Assembly: GCF_013359695.1 (NCBI RefSeq)
Contig: NZ_JABFMU010000015.1
Span: 1 to 64,000, forward strand
From: Pseudomonas sp. C2B4
Lineage (GTDB): Bacteria > Pseudomonadota > Gammaproteobacteria > Pseudomonadales > Pseudomonadaceae
Direction: 5' to 3'
DNA length: 64,000 nt
The translations under genes and the position numbers were made by a program. Below are positions 51,065 through 59,394 of the stretch, in pieces (the stretch's first letter is position 1; every line of letters starts with the position of its first letter). The notes under the pieces are model-generated. The model was not told where the DNA came from. It worked only from the letters and a program-made list of their open reading frames with translations, and did not search any database.

Positions 51065-51994
51065 ATGAACGTGTGTAACTCACTACAAGTCCAAGCCTTC
51101 AACACCGCCGATGTCGCCGAGCAAATCCGCGCCACGCCGGGTTGGGTCCAGCATTACCAGCAGATGTCGCCGGGGCATTTCGCCGGTCTGGTGCGTTATC
51201 TGGATTTGCAGGGCGTGGAGATTTACGAGGAGTCGATGAACACGCGGGTCGAGCAGAATTTCAGTGCACCCCAGGGGTCGTTGGCGTTCTGTTTCGATCG
51301 CAGCGACAACGCGCTGTACGTGCTCAATGGCGAGAGCCGCAACATCTGGATCACCCCGGAGAACTATCAGGAAATCGCCGTGGTGTTCGGTCCGGAGTTT
51401 GTCCAGCGTCACAAACTGGACGTCGCCCGGCTCGAAGGGCTGTTCCTCGCGCCGCTCAATTCGCAGCAGAACGCATTGTTCAGCCGCTGGCTCAGCGGGA
51501 CGCTGACGCGGCTGTCGCAGACCTTCGATCCCCCGAGCCGGGAAGCCCTGACCGAGCAATTGCTGGACGATTGCCTGTTCATTCTCGACAACGCCTGCGT
51601 GTGCCTGGACCAGGGTGCGTTGCAGCGCCGGGCTGGCGAGCGGGCGATCATGAAGCGGGTAGGGGAATGGGCGGCGGACACGCCGGAAGAACACTTGAAT
51701 CTGCTGGAACTGTCCCAGGTCGCCGGGGTTTCATTGCGTCAGTTGCAGCACGCTTTCAAAACCTATACCGGCATGGCGCCGACCCAATGGCTACGCCTGC
51801 GCCGGCTCAACAGCGCCCGTCGCGAACTGCTCGGCAGCACGCCGACGCAGACCACCGTGGCCGAAGTGGCGATGCACTGGTCGTTCTGGCATTTGGGTCG
51901 GTTTTCCAGCAGTTATCGCGCGCTGTTCAAGGAATTGCCGAGCGACACCCTCAAGCGCGCGAGTGTCACTCCGCCCGGGCGCGGGCGGCGTTAG
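51065..51994 (+). CDS. AraC-family regulator (EutR-like)
   Basis: 309 residues. The N-terminal domain resembles EutR/OruR-type regulators (NTADVAEQIRATPGWVQHYQQM). The C-terminal AraC DNA-binding region (about 200-300) shows LLELSQVAGVSLRQLQHAFKTYTG and VAEVAMHWSFWHLGRFSSSYR. It is divergent from the ligase operon and is the likely activator. Its 3' end overlaps the convergent XRE gene by 4 nt. Confidence 0.85.
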   Translation: MNVCNSLQVQAFNTADVAEQIRATPGWVQHYQQMSPGHFAGLVRYLDLQGVEIYEESMNTRVEQNFSAPQGSLAFCFDRSDNALYVLNGESRNIWITPENYQEIAVVFGPEFVQRHKLDVARLEGLFLAPLNSQQNALFSRWLSGTLTRLSQTFDPPSREALTEQLLDDCLFILDNACVCLDQGALQRRAGERAIMKRVGEWAADTPEEHLNLLELSQVAGVSLRQLQHAFKTYTGMAPTQWLRLRRLNSARRELLGSTPTQTTVAEVAMHWSFWHLGRFSSSYRALFKELPSDTLKRASVTPPGRGRR

Positions 51995-52587
51995 AAGGTG
52001 GGCGGGGTGATCACCCAGATCACCACCGCATCCACCTCGCCAGGGTTGCCGTAACGGTGCGGCTCCTGGCTGGAGAAGCTGAAGCTGTCGCCTTCGTTGA
52101 GCTGGAAATAACGCTCGCCCACCCACAACTCGAAACTGCCCGACAGCAGGTATCCGGCTTCTTCACCTTCGTGGCTGTAGCTCTGCTGACTGTAAGTACC
52201 CGGCGGGAACCGCGAGTGGAGCATTTCCAGTTGGCGGTTGGGTGGCGGGGTCAGCAACTGGTCGACGATGCCGTCCTCGTAATGCACGCTCAGGCGACTG
52301 TTCTTGCGCACCACCACACCGTCGTCTTCGGGGTTGGTGTTGGCTTCGCTGGCGAAGAACCACTGGATGGTCACCCCCAGGCTGCGGGCAATGTTGAACA
52401 GCGCCGGGATCGATGGATAGGCGAGGTTGCGTTCCAGCTGGCTGATGTAGCCGGCGGTGAGTTCGCTCTGTTGCGCCAGTTCCGCCAGGGTCATGCCCCG
52501 GCGTTTGCGCAGGCCGCGAATCCGCGTGCCGAGAAAGTGTTGTTCGGCGGCGCCGGTTGCGGGTTGTGTGGTGCTGTTGGTGCTCAT
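51991..52587 (-). CDS. XRE-family regulator with cupin domain (PuuR/PauR-like)
   Basis: 198 residues from ATG 52587. HTH_XRE at about 20-75 (RIRGLRKRRGMTLAELAQQS, LTAGYISQLERNLAYPSIP), then a cupin_2 domain (about 120-190, GEEAGYLLSGSFELWVGE, NEGDSFSFSSQEPHRYGNPG). This architecture is common for repressors of polyamine and amino-acid catabolism. It lies next to the polyamine-type genes and downstream of the oxidoreductase gene. The effector is unknown. Confidence 0.87.
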   Translation of the reverse strand: MSTNSTTQPATGAAEQHFLGTRIRGLRKRRGMTLAELAQQSELTAGYISQLERNLAYPSIPALFNIARSLGVTIQWFFASEANTNPEDDGVVVRKNSRLSVHYEDGIVDQLLTPPPNRQLEMLHSRFPPGTYSQQSYSHEGEEAGYLLSGSFELWVGERYFQLNEGDSFSFSSQEPHRYGNPGEVDAVVIWVITPPTF

Positions 52588-52634
52588 GGTCAATTCCGAA
52601 CCGGGGAGGGGCTTGAGCTAATGTGCACAATCCC

Positions 52635-52723
52635 TGTGGGAGCGAGCCTGCTCGCGAAAGCGGTCTGTCAGACGACATTGATATCGACTGGCATGACGCC
52701 TTCGCGAGCAGGCTCGCTCCCAC
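52635..52723. repeat. REP doublet, long spacer with inner palindrome
   Basis: Outward-ended REP copies; the spacer GTCTGTCAGACGACATTGAT folds partly on itself. Confidence 0.95.
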
Positions 52724-52767
52724 AGTTTTATGCGTTGTTCGTCAAAGGCCCCGGAGTATAAACAGGC

Positions 52768-54723
52768 TTAAAGCGCCCACGCGACTTTCAGCCCTTCATA
52801 AATCGCTTCTTCGGCAGTGCGCGGTGCCAGGCAGTCGCCGATACGTCGGAACTCCACCAACCCTTGCAACTCGGCGCCAAGGGTATCTACCGGCTGATGG
52901 CCCTGGCACAACACCAGCGTATCGATGTTTTCCATCAGCATCGCTTCGCCGCTGGCGGTGTGTTGCAGGTAGACGGTGTCGTCGTCGCAGCCATACAACC
53001 GCGCATAAGGGGTGATCGGCACACCCAGTTTGTGCAGCTCGCCGGCCAGGTGATCGCGCACGTACAACGGCAGGTTTTCCCCGCAATGGGTACCGTTGAC
53101 CGCCAGTTGCACCTGATGCCCGGCGCGGGTCAGGCGTTCGGCGATACCGGGGCCGATCCAGTCGCAGCGCCAGTCGACCACCACCACCGAGCGGCCGATC
53201 TTCACTTCATCACGCAGGACCTGCCAGGCATCCACCACCTGCAATTCACCCCCGCGCTCGAAGTGTGGCCAGTAGGGTTCGGCGCCGGTCGCGACGATCA
53301 CCATGTCGGGTTTTTCCTGTTCCACCAAAGCTCGGTCGACCCGGGTGTTGCGCACCACGCGCACCCCGGCCAGTTCCATTTCCCGCTGCAGGTTGGTGCT
53401 GGCACCGCCGAATTCGCTGCGCCGAGGCAGCAATTGCGCCAGCAGCACCTGACCGCCGAGTTGCGAGCTGGCCTCGTACAGCGTCACCTCATGCCCGCGC
53501 TGGGCGGCGACGGCGGCGGCTTTCATCCCGGCGGGACCACCGCCGGCGATCATGATGCGTTTGCGGGTTTTTGCCGCCTGGCGCTGGCCGAAGATCAGCT
53601 CGCGTCCGGTTTCCGGGGCCTGGATGCAGGAAATCGGCAGCCCTTTATGGAAGTGGCCGATACAGGCCTGATTGCAGGCGATGCACGCACGCACGTCCTC
53701 GACGTGGCCGGTGTCGGTCTTGTTGGGCATTTGCGGGTCGCAGATCAGCGCCCGGGTCATGCCGCAGACATCGGCCTGGCCACGGGCGATCATCAGCTCG
53801 GCTTCCTGGGGCTGGTTGATGCGCCCGGTGACGAACAACGGAATGTCCAGGCTGGCCTTGAACGTCCCGCCTTCCTTGGCCAGGTACGCCGCTTCAATCG
53901 CCATCGGCGGCACGATGTGCACCGCGCCGCCGAGCGAGGCCGAGGTGCCGGCGACGATGTGCACGTAATCCAGTTGTCTCTGCAGCGATTGCACGGCGGC
54001 CAGGGATTCGTCTTCGGTCAGGCCTTCGGGGTCGCGCTCGTCGGCGGAAATCCGCAGGCCGACGATGAAGTCTTGTTCGGTGCTGGCGCGTATTGCAGCG
54101 ATGACTTCACGGAGGAAACGCAGGCGCTGTTCCAGTTCACCGTTGTAGCCATCGGTGCGGCGGTTGACCCGTGGATTGATGAATTGCGCCGGCAGGTAAC
54201 CGTGGCTGGCCACCACTTCCACGCCATCGATCCCGGCCTGATGCAGGCGTCGGGCGGCGGCGGCATAACCGGCGACAATCTCGTCGATCATCCCTTGATC
54301 CAGCGCCCGTGGCATCACCCGGAAACGCTCATTGGGCACCGCAGAGGCGGAGTAGGCCACCGCCAGCAGGCCATCGCTGGACTCCATAATCTCCCGCCCC
54401 GGATGGAACACCTGGGACAGCACCACAGTGCCGTGGGCATGGCAGGTGTCGGCGATTTTCCGGTAGCCGTCGATACAGGCGTCGTCGGTGGCCATCAGCA
54501 CATGGGAGGTGTACCGCGCACTGTCATGCACGCCGGCCACTTGCAACACGATCAGCCCGGCACCGCCTTCGGCGCGCGCCCGGTGATAGGCGATCAACTG
54601 CTCGTTGACCAGGTTGTCGGTGGGCATGGAGGTGTCGTGACCGCTGGACATGATGCGGTTTTTCAGGCGCTTGCCACGGATCTGCAAGGGTTCGAACAGG
54701 TGCGCGAAGGCGGGGGTCGACAT
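52768..54723 (-). CDS. FMN/4Fe-4S/FAD oxidoreductase of the OYE-TMADH family
   Basis: 651 residues. The N-terminal old-yellow-enzyme TIM barrel (about 1-330) has VFHPGRE, HGYLPAQFINPRVNRRTDGY and RISADERDPEGL. The 4Fe-4S cluster motif C-x2-C-x3-C-x11-C is in CIACNQACIGHFHKGLPISC (about 348-367). The C-terminal FAD/NAD domain (about 385-640) has IMIAGGGPAGMKAAAVAAQRG and VIVATGAEP. Relatives include trimethylamine and dimethylglycine dehydrogenases, N-methylproline demethylase and 2,4-dienoyl-CoA reductase. The substrate cannot be fixed by eye; the divergent binding protein and BetI-like regulator favour a small N-methylated compound. Cytoplasmic. Confidence 0.82.
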   Translation of the reverse strand: MSTPAFAHLFEPLQIRGKRLKNRIMSSGHDTSMPTDNLVNEQLIAYHRARAEGGAGLIVLQVAGVHDSARYTSHVLMATDDACIDGYRKIADTCHAHGTVVLSQVFHPGREIMESSDGLLAVAYSASAVPNERFRVMPRALDQGMIDEIVAGYAAAARRLHQAGIDGVEVVASHGYLPAQFINPRVNRRTDGYNGELEQRLRFLREVIAAIRASTEQDFIVGLRISADERDPEGLTEDESLAAVQSLQRQLDYVHIVAGTSASLGGAVHIVPPMAIEAAYLAKEGGTFKASLDIPLFVTGRINQPQEAELMIARGQADVCGMTRALICDPQMPNKTDTGHVEDVRACIACNQACIGHFHKGLPISCIQAPETGRELIFGQRQAAKTRKRIMIAGGGPAGMKAAAVAAQRGHEVTLYEASSQLGGQVLLAQLLPRRSEFGGASTNLQREMELAGVRVVRNTRVDRALVEQEKPDMVIVATGAEPYWPHFERGGELQVVDAWQVLRDEVKIGRSVVVVDWRCDWIGPGIAERLTRAGHQVQLAVNGTHCGENLPLYVRDHLAGELHKLGVPITPYARLYGCDDDTVYLQHTASGEAMLMENIDTLVLCQGHQPVDTLGAELQGLVEFRRIGDCLAPRTAEEAIYEGLKVAWAL

Positions 54724-54751
54724 GTACGGCTACTCCAGCGGGCTGGCCTTT

Positions 54752-54849
54752 GTGGGAGCGAGCCTGCTCGCGATGGAAGTCCGGGCACCGCGGGGAATCA
54801 GGCGGCCCGAGTTTTCGTTAACGTCCATCGCGAGCAGGCTCGCTCCTAC
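54752..54849. repeat. Long-interior REP doublet
   Basis: Same subtype as 15641-15740: REP cores end in CGATGG/CCATCG, and the interior shares ACCGCGGGGAATCAGGC and TTTTCGTTAACGTCCATCGC with it. Confidence 0.92.
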
Positions 54850-54899
54850 AGAGGTATCAGGTTTTCGGTTGTTATTATTGTTCTATAGAAATTTACCGC

Positions 54900-54928
54900 C
54901 AGTAAAAAATCAACTTGTTTTTTTACTG
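54900..54928. promoter_or_regulatory. Inverted repeat, candidate shared operator
   Basis: CAGTAAAAAA - 9 nt - TTTTTTACTG, perfect 10-bp arms, midway between the two divergent genes. It lacks the GC-rich stem of a terminator; a dimeric regulator such as the nearby TetR could bind here. Confidence 0.5.
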
Positions 54929-55036
54929 TGGCTTGCAGTAGTTTCGTTTCTAGCCCGCTCCTGGGGCGAACCTCACCAACAATAAAAAAGGGCCAAACGG
55001 ACACAAATCCGGCGGCACCTGCACGAGGAACCATTG

Positions 55037-56086
55037 ATGAAATCGAACATGCTCAAGCACGGTTTTTATCCCTTGGTGTTGTCCATGGCCCTGGGCCTTG
55101 GCAACGCTCAGGCAGGATCGGACATGGTGGTGGTCGGATACGGCGGGGCCGGGCAGAAAGCCCTCGACGCGGCGTTCTTTCAGCCTTTCGCCACGCTGGA
55201 TCAAAGCAAGGTCATGCAAGCCGAATACAACGGTGAGATGGCGAAGATCAAAGTGATGGTCGACACCGGCAACGTCGATTGGGATGTGGTGCAGATCGAA
55301 GGCCCGGACCTGATGCGCGGTTGCGAAGAGGGCATGTACGAGCGTCTTGACTGGACGCGACTGGGGCGTGCCGAGCAGTTGATCCCCGAAGCGGCACAGG
55401 AATGTGGATCGGCGGCAATGGTCTGGAGCGTGGCGATTGCCTACGACACCGACAAACTGGCGCAAGCCCCGACCTCGTGGGCCGATTTCTGGGACGTGAA
55501 GAAAACCCCCGGCAAACGCGGGCTGCGCAAGCGTGCGGTGTACAACCTGGAATTCGCCTTGCTTGCCGACGGGGTGAAAACCGAAGACGTCTACAAGGTA
55601 CTCGCCACCCCGCAAGGCGTGGACCGAGCGTTCGCCAAACTGACCGAACTCAAGCCCTGGATCCAGTGGTGGGAGGCCGGCGCGCAACCCCCTCAATGGC
55701 TGATGTCCGGCGATGTGGTGATGACTTCGACCTACAGCGGACGCATTGCCGACGCCGCGCAAAAAGGCAGCCACCTTGGCCTGGTCTGGCCCGGCAGCCT
55801 GTACGGCATGGATTACTGGGCGATCATCAAGGGCTCCAAACATGTTGATCAGGCCAAGCGCTTCATCGCCTTTACCAATCAGCCGGATGCCCAGGTCAAC
55901 TATGTGAACCTGATCCCTTACGGGCCGACCAACACCCTGGCTGCCGCGCAACTGGACGACAAATTGGCCAAGTGGGTGCCGACCGCCCCGCAGAACCTCA
56001 AGGGTGCGCTGTCGATGAACGTCGGCTTCTGGGTCGATCATGGCGAGGAGCTTGAGGAACGCTTCAACGCCTGGGCCAGCAGGTAA
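55037..56086 (+). CDS. ABC transporter periplasmic solute-binding protein (family 1)
   Basis: 349 residues from ATG 55037 (GAGGA upstream). Signal peptide ending LGNAQA-GSD. VVVGYGGAGQKALDAAFFQPF, VDTGNVDWDVVQIEGPDL and SLYGMDYWAIIKGSKHVDQAKRF place it with PotD/IdiA-like extracellular binding proteins (SBP_bac family). No permease or ATPase is adjacent. The class II aldolase-like gene follows after 73 bp on the same strand. Ligand unknown; polyamine-like or opine-like cations and small carboxylates are both possible. Confidence 0.82.
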   Translation: MKSNMLKHGFYPLVLSMALGLGNAQAGSDMVVVGYGGAGQKALDAAFFQPFATLDQSKVMQAEYNGEMAKIKVMVDTGNVDWDVVQIEGPDLMRGCEEGMYERLDWTRLGRAEQLIPEAAQECGSAAMVWSVAIAYDTDKLAQAPTSWADFWDVKKTPGKRGLRKRAVYNLEFALLADGVKTEDVYKVLATPQGVDRAFAKLTELKPWIQWWEAGAQPPQWLMSGDVVMTSTYSGRIADAAQKGSHLGLVWPGSLYGMDYWAIIKGSKHVDQAKRFIAFTNQPDAQVNYVNLIPYGPTNTLAAAQLDDKLAKWVPTAPQNLKGALSMNVGFWVDHGEELEERFNAWASR

Positions 56087-56159
56087 ACGACGGCGGCTGG
56101 ACGTCGGTGCACGTCCAGCCGTAATGTCTGCCAGCCGATCTGCCTGGAGAACCACAACA

Positions 56160-56942
56160 ATGAATGACCTGACTGCCGCGCCTGTGCGCAGCACCCTTGA
56201 ACAGCGCCTGCGCGAAGAACTGGCCGCCTGTTATCGCCTGATTGCGCATTTCCGCATGACCGACCTGATCTTTACCCACATTTCGGTGCGCCTGCCGGGG
56301 CCGGAGCATCATTTCCTGATCAACCCTTATGGGCTGATGTTCGATGAAATCACTGCGTCGAATCTGGTGAAGATTGATCTGGAGGGCCGGGCGGTCGAAC
56401 CGTCGCCGTATCCGGTCAATCCTGCCGGATTCGTGATTCACAGCGCGATTCACGGCGCCCGCGAGGACGCGCAATGCGTGCTCCACACCCACACCAAATC
56501 CGGCTGCGCGGTCGCCGCGTTGAAGTGCGGGTTGCTGCCGGTGAACCAGATTTCCATGGAGTTCTACGGCAAGGTCGCTTACCACGACTACGAAGGCGTG
56601 GCGCTGGACATGAGCGAGCAGCAGCGGCTGGTGGCGGACATGGGCGACAAGCCAGTGCTGATGTTGCGCAACCATGGTTTGCTGACCGTGGGTGAAACCG
56701 TCAGCCAGGCGTTCCTGCGCATGTATTACCTGGAAAAGGCCTGTGAAATTCAGTTGGCCGCGCAAGCTGCCGGCGAACTGGTGCTGCCATCGGCTGAGGT
56801 GTGCGAACACACCGAGCGCCAGTTCAATGACCCGGGGCGGCCGCTGGAGGAGGGTGAACTGACTGACCCGGATGCCATGCAACTGGCCTGGGCGGCGTTG
56901 TTGAGATTGCTGGATCGGGTGGCGCCGGGGTATCGGGATTGA
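56160..56942 (+). CDS. Class II aldolase/adducin-family protein
   Basis: 260 residues. Metal-binding His residues H109 and H111 (CVLHTHTKSG) and H172 (LRNHGLLTVG) have the family spacing (63 residues between first and third). By ungapped comparison from memory, the catalytic Glu of fuculose-phosphate aldolase falls on G90 (NPAGFVIH), so this may be an adducin-like member with another activity. Cytoplasmic. Likely co-transcribed with the binding protein; substrate unknown. Confidence 0.82.
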   Translation: MNDLTAAPVRSTLEQRLREELAACYRLIAHFRMTDLIFTHISVRLPGPEHHFLINPYGLMFDEITASNLVKIDLEGRAVEPSPYPVNPAGFVIHSAIHGAREDAQCVLHTHTKSGCAVAALKCGLLPVNQISMEFYGKVAYHDYEGVALDMSEQQRLVADMGDKPVLMLRNHGLLTVGETVSQAFLRMYYLEKACEIQLAAQAAGELVLPSAEVCEHTERQFNDPGRPLEEGELTDPDAMQLAWAALLRLLDRVAPGYRD

Positions 56943-56972
56943 CTCAGACCCTGTGGTGAGGCGGCTGGCCTC

Positions 56973-57066
56973 TTCGCGAGCAGGCTCGCTCCCACAAGGG
57001 GGTCAGGTGTCGAGCGCCAATATGTGCGGCAACCCGGATCAACTGTGGGAGCGAGCCTGCTCGCGA
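56973..57066. repeat. REP doublet
   Basis: Inward-facing REP copies at 56973-56995 and 57045-57066 with an unusual spacer of about 49 bp, between the aldolase-like and TetR genes. Confidence 0.94.
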
Positions 57067-57161
57067 AAGCGGTCTTTCAGGCGTGCATACTCTTGCTGTA
57101 CAGTCGTTCAGCTCGCCAAAAAAACGCGAGCCCCAACGATTGAATCCAGGAGCATGTCGCC

Positions 57162-57809
57162 ATGAATCAGGAAGCCCGTTTTTCCCGCATGGAACCGGAG
57201 TTGCGCAAGGCCAATCTGATCGAGGCGACGCTGGTGTGCCTCAAACGCCATGGCTTCCAGGGTGCTTCGATCCGCAAGATTTCCGCCGAGGCCGGTGTGT
57301 CGGTGGGGCTGATCAGCCATCACTATTCCGGCAAGGACGAACTGGTGGCCGAGGCCTATATGGCGATCACCAGCCGGGTCATGACCCTGCTGCGCGATGC
57401 CATGGAGCAGGCGGCACCCAATGCCCGCGAGCGGTTGTCGGCGTTTTTCCGTGGTTCGTTCTCCGCCGAATTGCTCGACCCGCAGCTGATCGACGCCTGG
57501 CTGGCATTCTGGGGCGCGGTGAAAACCGCCGAGGCGATCAATCAGGCTCACGATCATTCCTATGGCGAGTACCGCGCCATCCTGGGCAAGGCGCTGACCG
57601 AGTTGGCGCAGGAAGAAGGCTGGGAAAACTTCGACGCCGATCTCGCGGCGATCAGCCTCAGCGCCTTGCTCGATGGCCTGTGGCTGGAATTGGGCCTGAA
57701 CCCCGGCACTTTCACCCCGGAGCAGGGCATCCAGATTTGCGAGGCCTGGGTCGACGGATTGCAAGCGGGCGGGCGCCAAAGGTTTTGCGTGCAGACGAGC
57801 AGCTGTTGA
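57162..57809 (+). CDS. TetR-family regulator, BetI-like
   Basis: 215 residues. The N-terminal HTH (about 12-58: RKANLIEATLVCLKRHGFQG, ISAEAGVSVGLISHHYSGKDEL) and the C-terminal region with LIDAWLAFWGAVKTAEAI match the BetI subgroup (TetR_C_6). BetI controls choline/betaine genes in response to choline; here the neighbours suggest an N-methylated or quaternary compound. ATG 57162 has AGGAG 9 nt upstream; a second ATG at 57153 is less likely. Confidence 0.85.
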   Translation: MNQEARFSRMEPELRKANLIEATLVCLKRHGFQGASIRKISAEAGVSVGLISHHYSGKDELVAEAYMAITSRVMTLLRDAMEQAAPNARERLSAFFRGSFSAELLDPQLIDAWLAFWGAVKTAEAINQAHDHSYGEYRAILGKALTELAQEEGWENFDADLAAISLSALLDGLWLELGLNPGTFTPEQGIQICEAWVDGLQAGGRQRFCVQTSSC

Positions 57810-57901
57810 TCGCCTGTTCAGCAGTGGCTACTCTCTGGCGCAGATGCAACAAAACACTCTAATAAGAAATACGCCTTCGGGCCTGTGCAGGACTCCTTGT
57901 A

Positions 57902-58618
57902 ATGACGCCTCGGGTACTGATCGTCGATGACGATCCGCTGATTCGCGAACTGCTGCATGCCTATCTTTCCCAGGAAGGCTACGACGTTCATTGCGCCGCC
58001 ACGGCGGAACTGGCCGAAACCTTCCTGGCCAGCCAGTCCGTGGACCTGGTCATGCTCGATATCCGGCTGCCGGGCAAGGACGGCCTGACCCTGACCCGCG
58101 AACTGCGGGTGCGCTCGGAAGTGGGGATCATCCTGATCACCGGGCGCAACGATGAAATCGACCGCATCGTCGGCCTTGAATGCGGCGCCGATGACTACGT
58201 GATCAAACCCCTCAATCCACGGGAGCTGGTGTCCCGGGCGAAAAACCTGATTCGTCGGGTTCGCCATGCACAATCCCCGCAACCCGTGGCGCCTGTCTCC
58301 AAACCGGTCAAACAGTTCGCCGATTGGGCGCTGGATACCGACCGCCGTCGACTGATCGATCCGTCCGGCAGTGAAACGCTGTTGACCCATGGGGAATACC
58401 AGTTGCTCAGCGTGTTCCTGCGCAACAGCGGCCACACCCTCAGCCGCGATCAGTTGATGGACCAGATCCGCAATCGCGAATGGGTGCCCAACGATCGCTC
58501 CATCGATGTGCTGGTGGGTCGTTTGCGTCGCAAGTTGCACGACGATCCCGCCGAACCGCAGCTGATCATCACCATCCACGGCGCCGGTTACCTCTTTACC
58601 GCCAGCCTGGCGGCGTGA
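57902..58618 (+). CDS. OmpR-family response regulator of a three-gene sensor operon
   Basis: 238 residues. Receiver D9-D10, phospho-acceptor D53 (LVMLDIRLPGKDG) and K103-region DDYVIKPLNP; winged-helix output (about 140-235) with DRSIDVLVGRLRRKL and HGAGYLF. Resembles TorR/AruR-type regulators. Its TGA overlaps the GTG of the periplasmic protein gene, so the regulator, binding protein and kinase are co-translated. A -10-like TAATAA lies about 40 bp upstream, and AGGA precedes the ATG. Confidence 0.87.
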   Translation: MTPRVLIVDDDPLIRELLHAYLSQEGYDVHCAATAELAETFLASQSVDLVMLDIRLPGKDGLTLTRELRVRSEVGIILITGRNDEIDRIVGLECGADDYVIKPLNPRELVSRAKNLIRRVRHAQSPQPVAPVSKPVKQFADWALDTDRRRLIDPSGSETLLTHGEYQLLSVFLRNSGHTLSRDQLMDQIRNREWVPNDRSIDVLVGRLRRKLHDDPAEPQLIITIHGAGYLFTASLAA

Positions 58619-59394
58619 GCCGCGTGGGGCGACTACTCTGGCTGCTGGTGCTGCTGTCGGGCATCACGCAGGCGGCGGACAAGGTGCGCTATTGCGATTA
58701 CCCGGTGTACCCGCCGATTTCCTGGAGCGACGGTAAACAGGTCCGGGGGCTGGCGCCGAGCGTGGTGAAAAAGCTGTTCGGCGAACTGGGCTACGAGGTC
58801 GAAGTCGTGGTGCTGGGCAACTGGAAACGTTGCTTGCTCGACGCCGCCGAAGGTCGGGTCGACGTGGTGTTGGCCTACAGCACTGCGCAACGGGAACAGA
58901 GCATGCTGTTCTCCACCGTGCCGGTGCTGCGTGAAGAGGTGGCCTTGTTCATCAATCGACAGCGCCCGGTGACATTCGAACGGCTGCAGGATCTGGCCAA
59001 CTACCGGGGCGGACTGCTTTTCGGTGAAAGCTACGGCGTGGAGTTCGATCGCATGGTCGCGCAAAACAACAACATCGAATGGGTCTCTGACAGCCGCCAG
59101 AACTTCGGCAAGCTGATTCGCGGACGTATCGACTTCATCACCCAGGAACGTCGCACCGGGCAGTTGTACGTGGAAAACCTGCCCGGCGCGCAAGACATCG
59201 TCGCCTTGCCCAATGCCCTGAGCGTCGACTATCTGCGGGTTGCCGTTTCGCGCCTTTCGCCGCTGGCCACGCGCATGCCGGACATCAATGCGCAACTGCA
59301 ACGCATGGTGGAGGCCGGCGACATCGAGCGCCTGCTCAATGAAAGCGAAGTCACCTACCGCGACATGATCAACCTGCCGGAGAACGCGCCATGA
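58615..59394 (+). CDS. Periplasmic solute-binding protein (family 3), probable kinase co-sensor
   Basis: 259 residues from GTG 58615, which overlaps the regulator stop by 4 nt. Signal peptide [20 protein letters not shown]_bac_3 features: [25 protein letters not shown] shown in part, [21 protein letters not shown], and [16 protein letters not shown] hinge ([15 protein letters not shown]). It probably captures an amino-acid-like or organic ligand and signals to the hybrid kinase encoded in overlap downstream, or feeds a transporter elsewhere. Cysteines C14-C-type pairing (YCDY, KRCLLD) could form a disulfide. Confidence 0.8.
   Translation: MSRVGRLLWLLVLLSGITQAADKVRYCDYPVYPPISWSDGKQVRGLAPSVVKKLFGELGYEVEVVVLGNWKRCLLDAAEGRVDVVLAYSTAQREQSMLFSTVPVLREEVALFINRQRPVTFERLQDLANYRGGLLFGESYGVEFDRMVAQNNNIEWVSDSRQNFGKLIRGRIDFITQERRTGQLYVENLPGAQDIVALPNALSVDYLRVAVSRLSPLATRMPDINAQLQRMVEAGDIERLLNESEVTYRDMINLPENAP

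Larger units (their letters stand above)
54724..55036. other. Divergent intergenic region with operator-like repeat
   Basis: 313 bp between the oxidoreductase and binding-protein genes: a long-interior REP doublet (54752-54849), then an AT-rich stretch with TCTATAGAA and a perfect 10-bp-arm inverted repeat (54900-54928). No gene seen. Confidence 0.65.

Noticed and set aside
52864..54888. 674-codon antisense frame over the oxidoreductase
   Set aside because: Shadow of a well-supported gene; no domain visible and it runs into a REP element.
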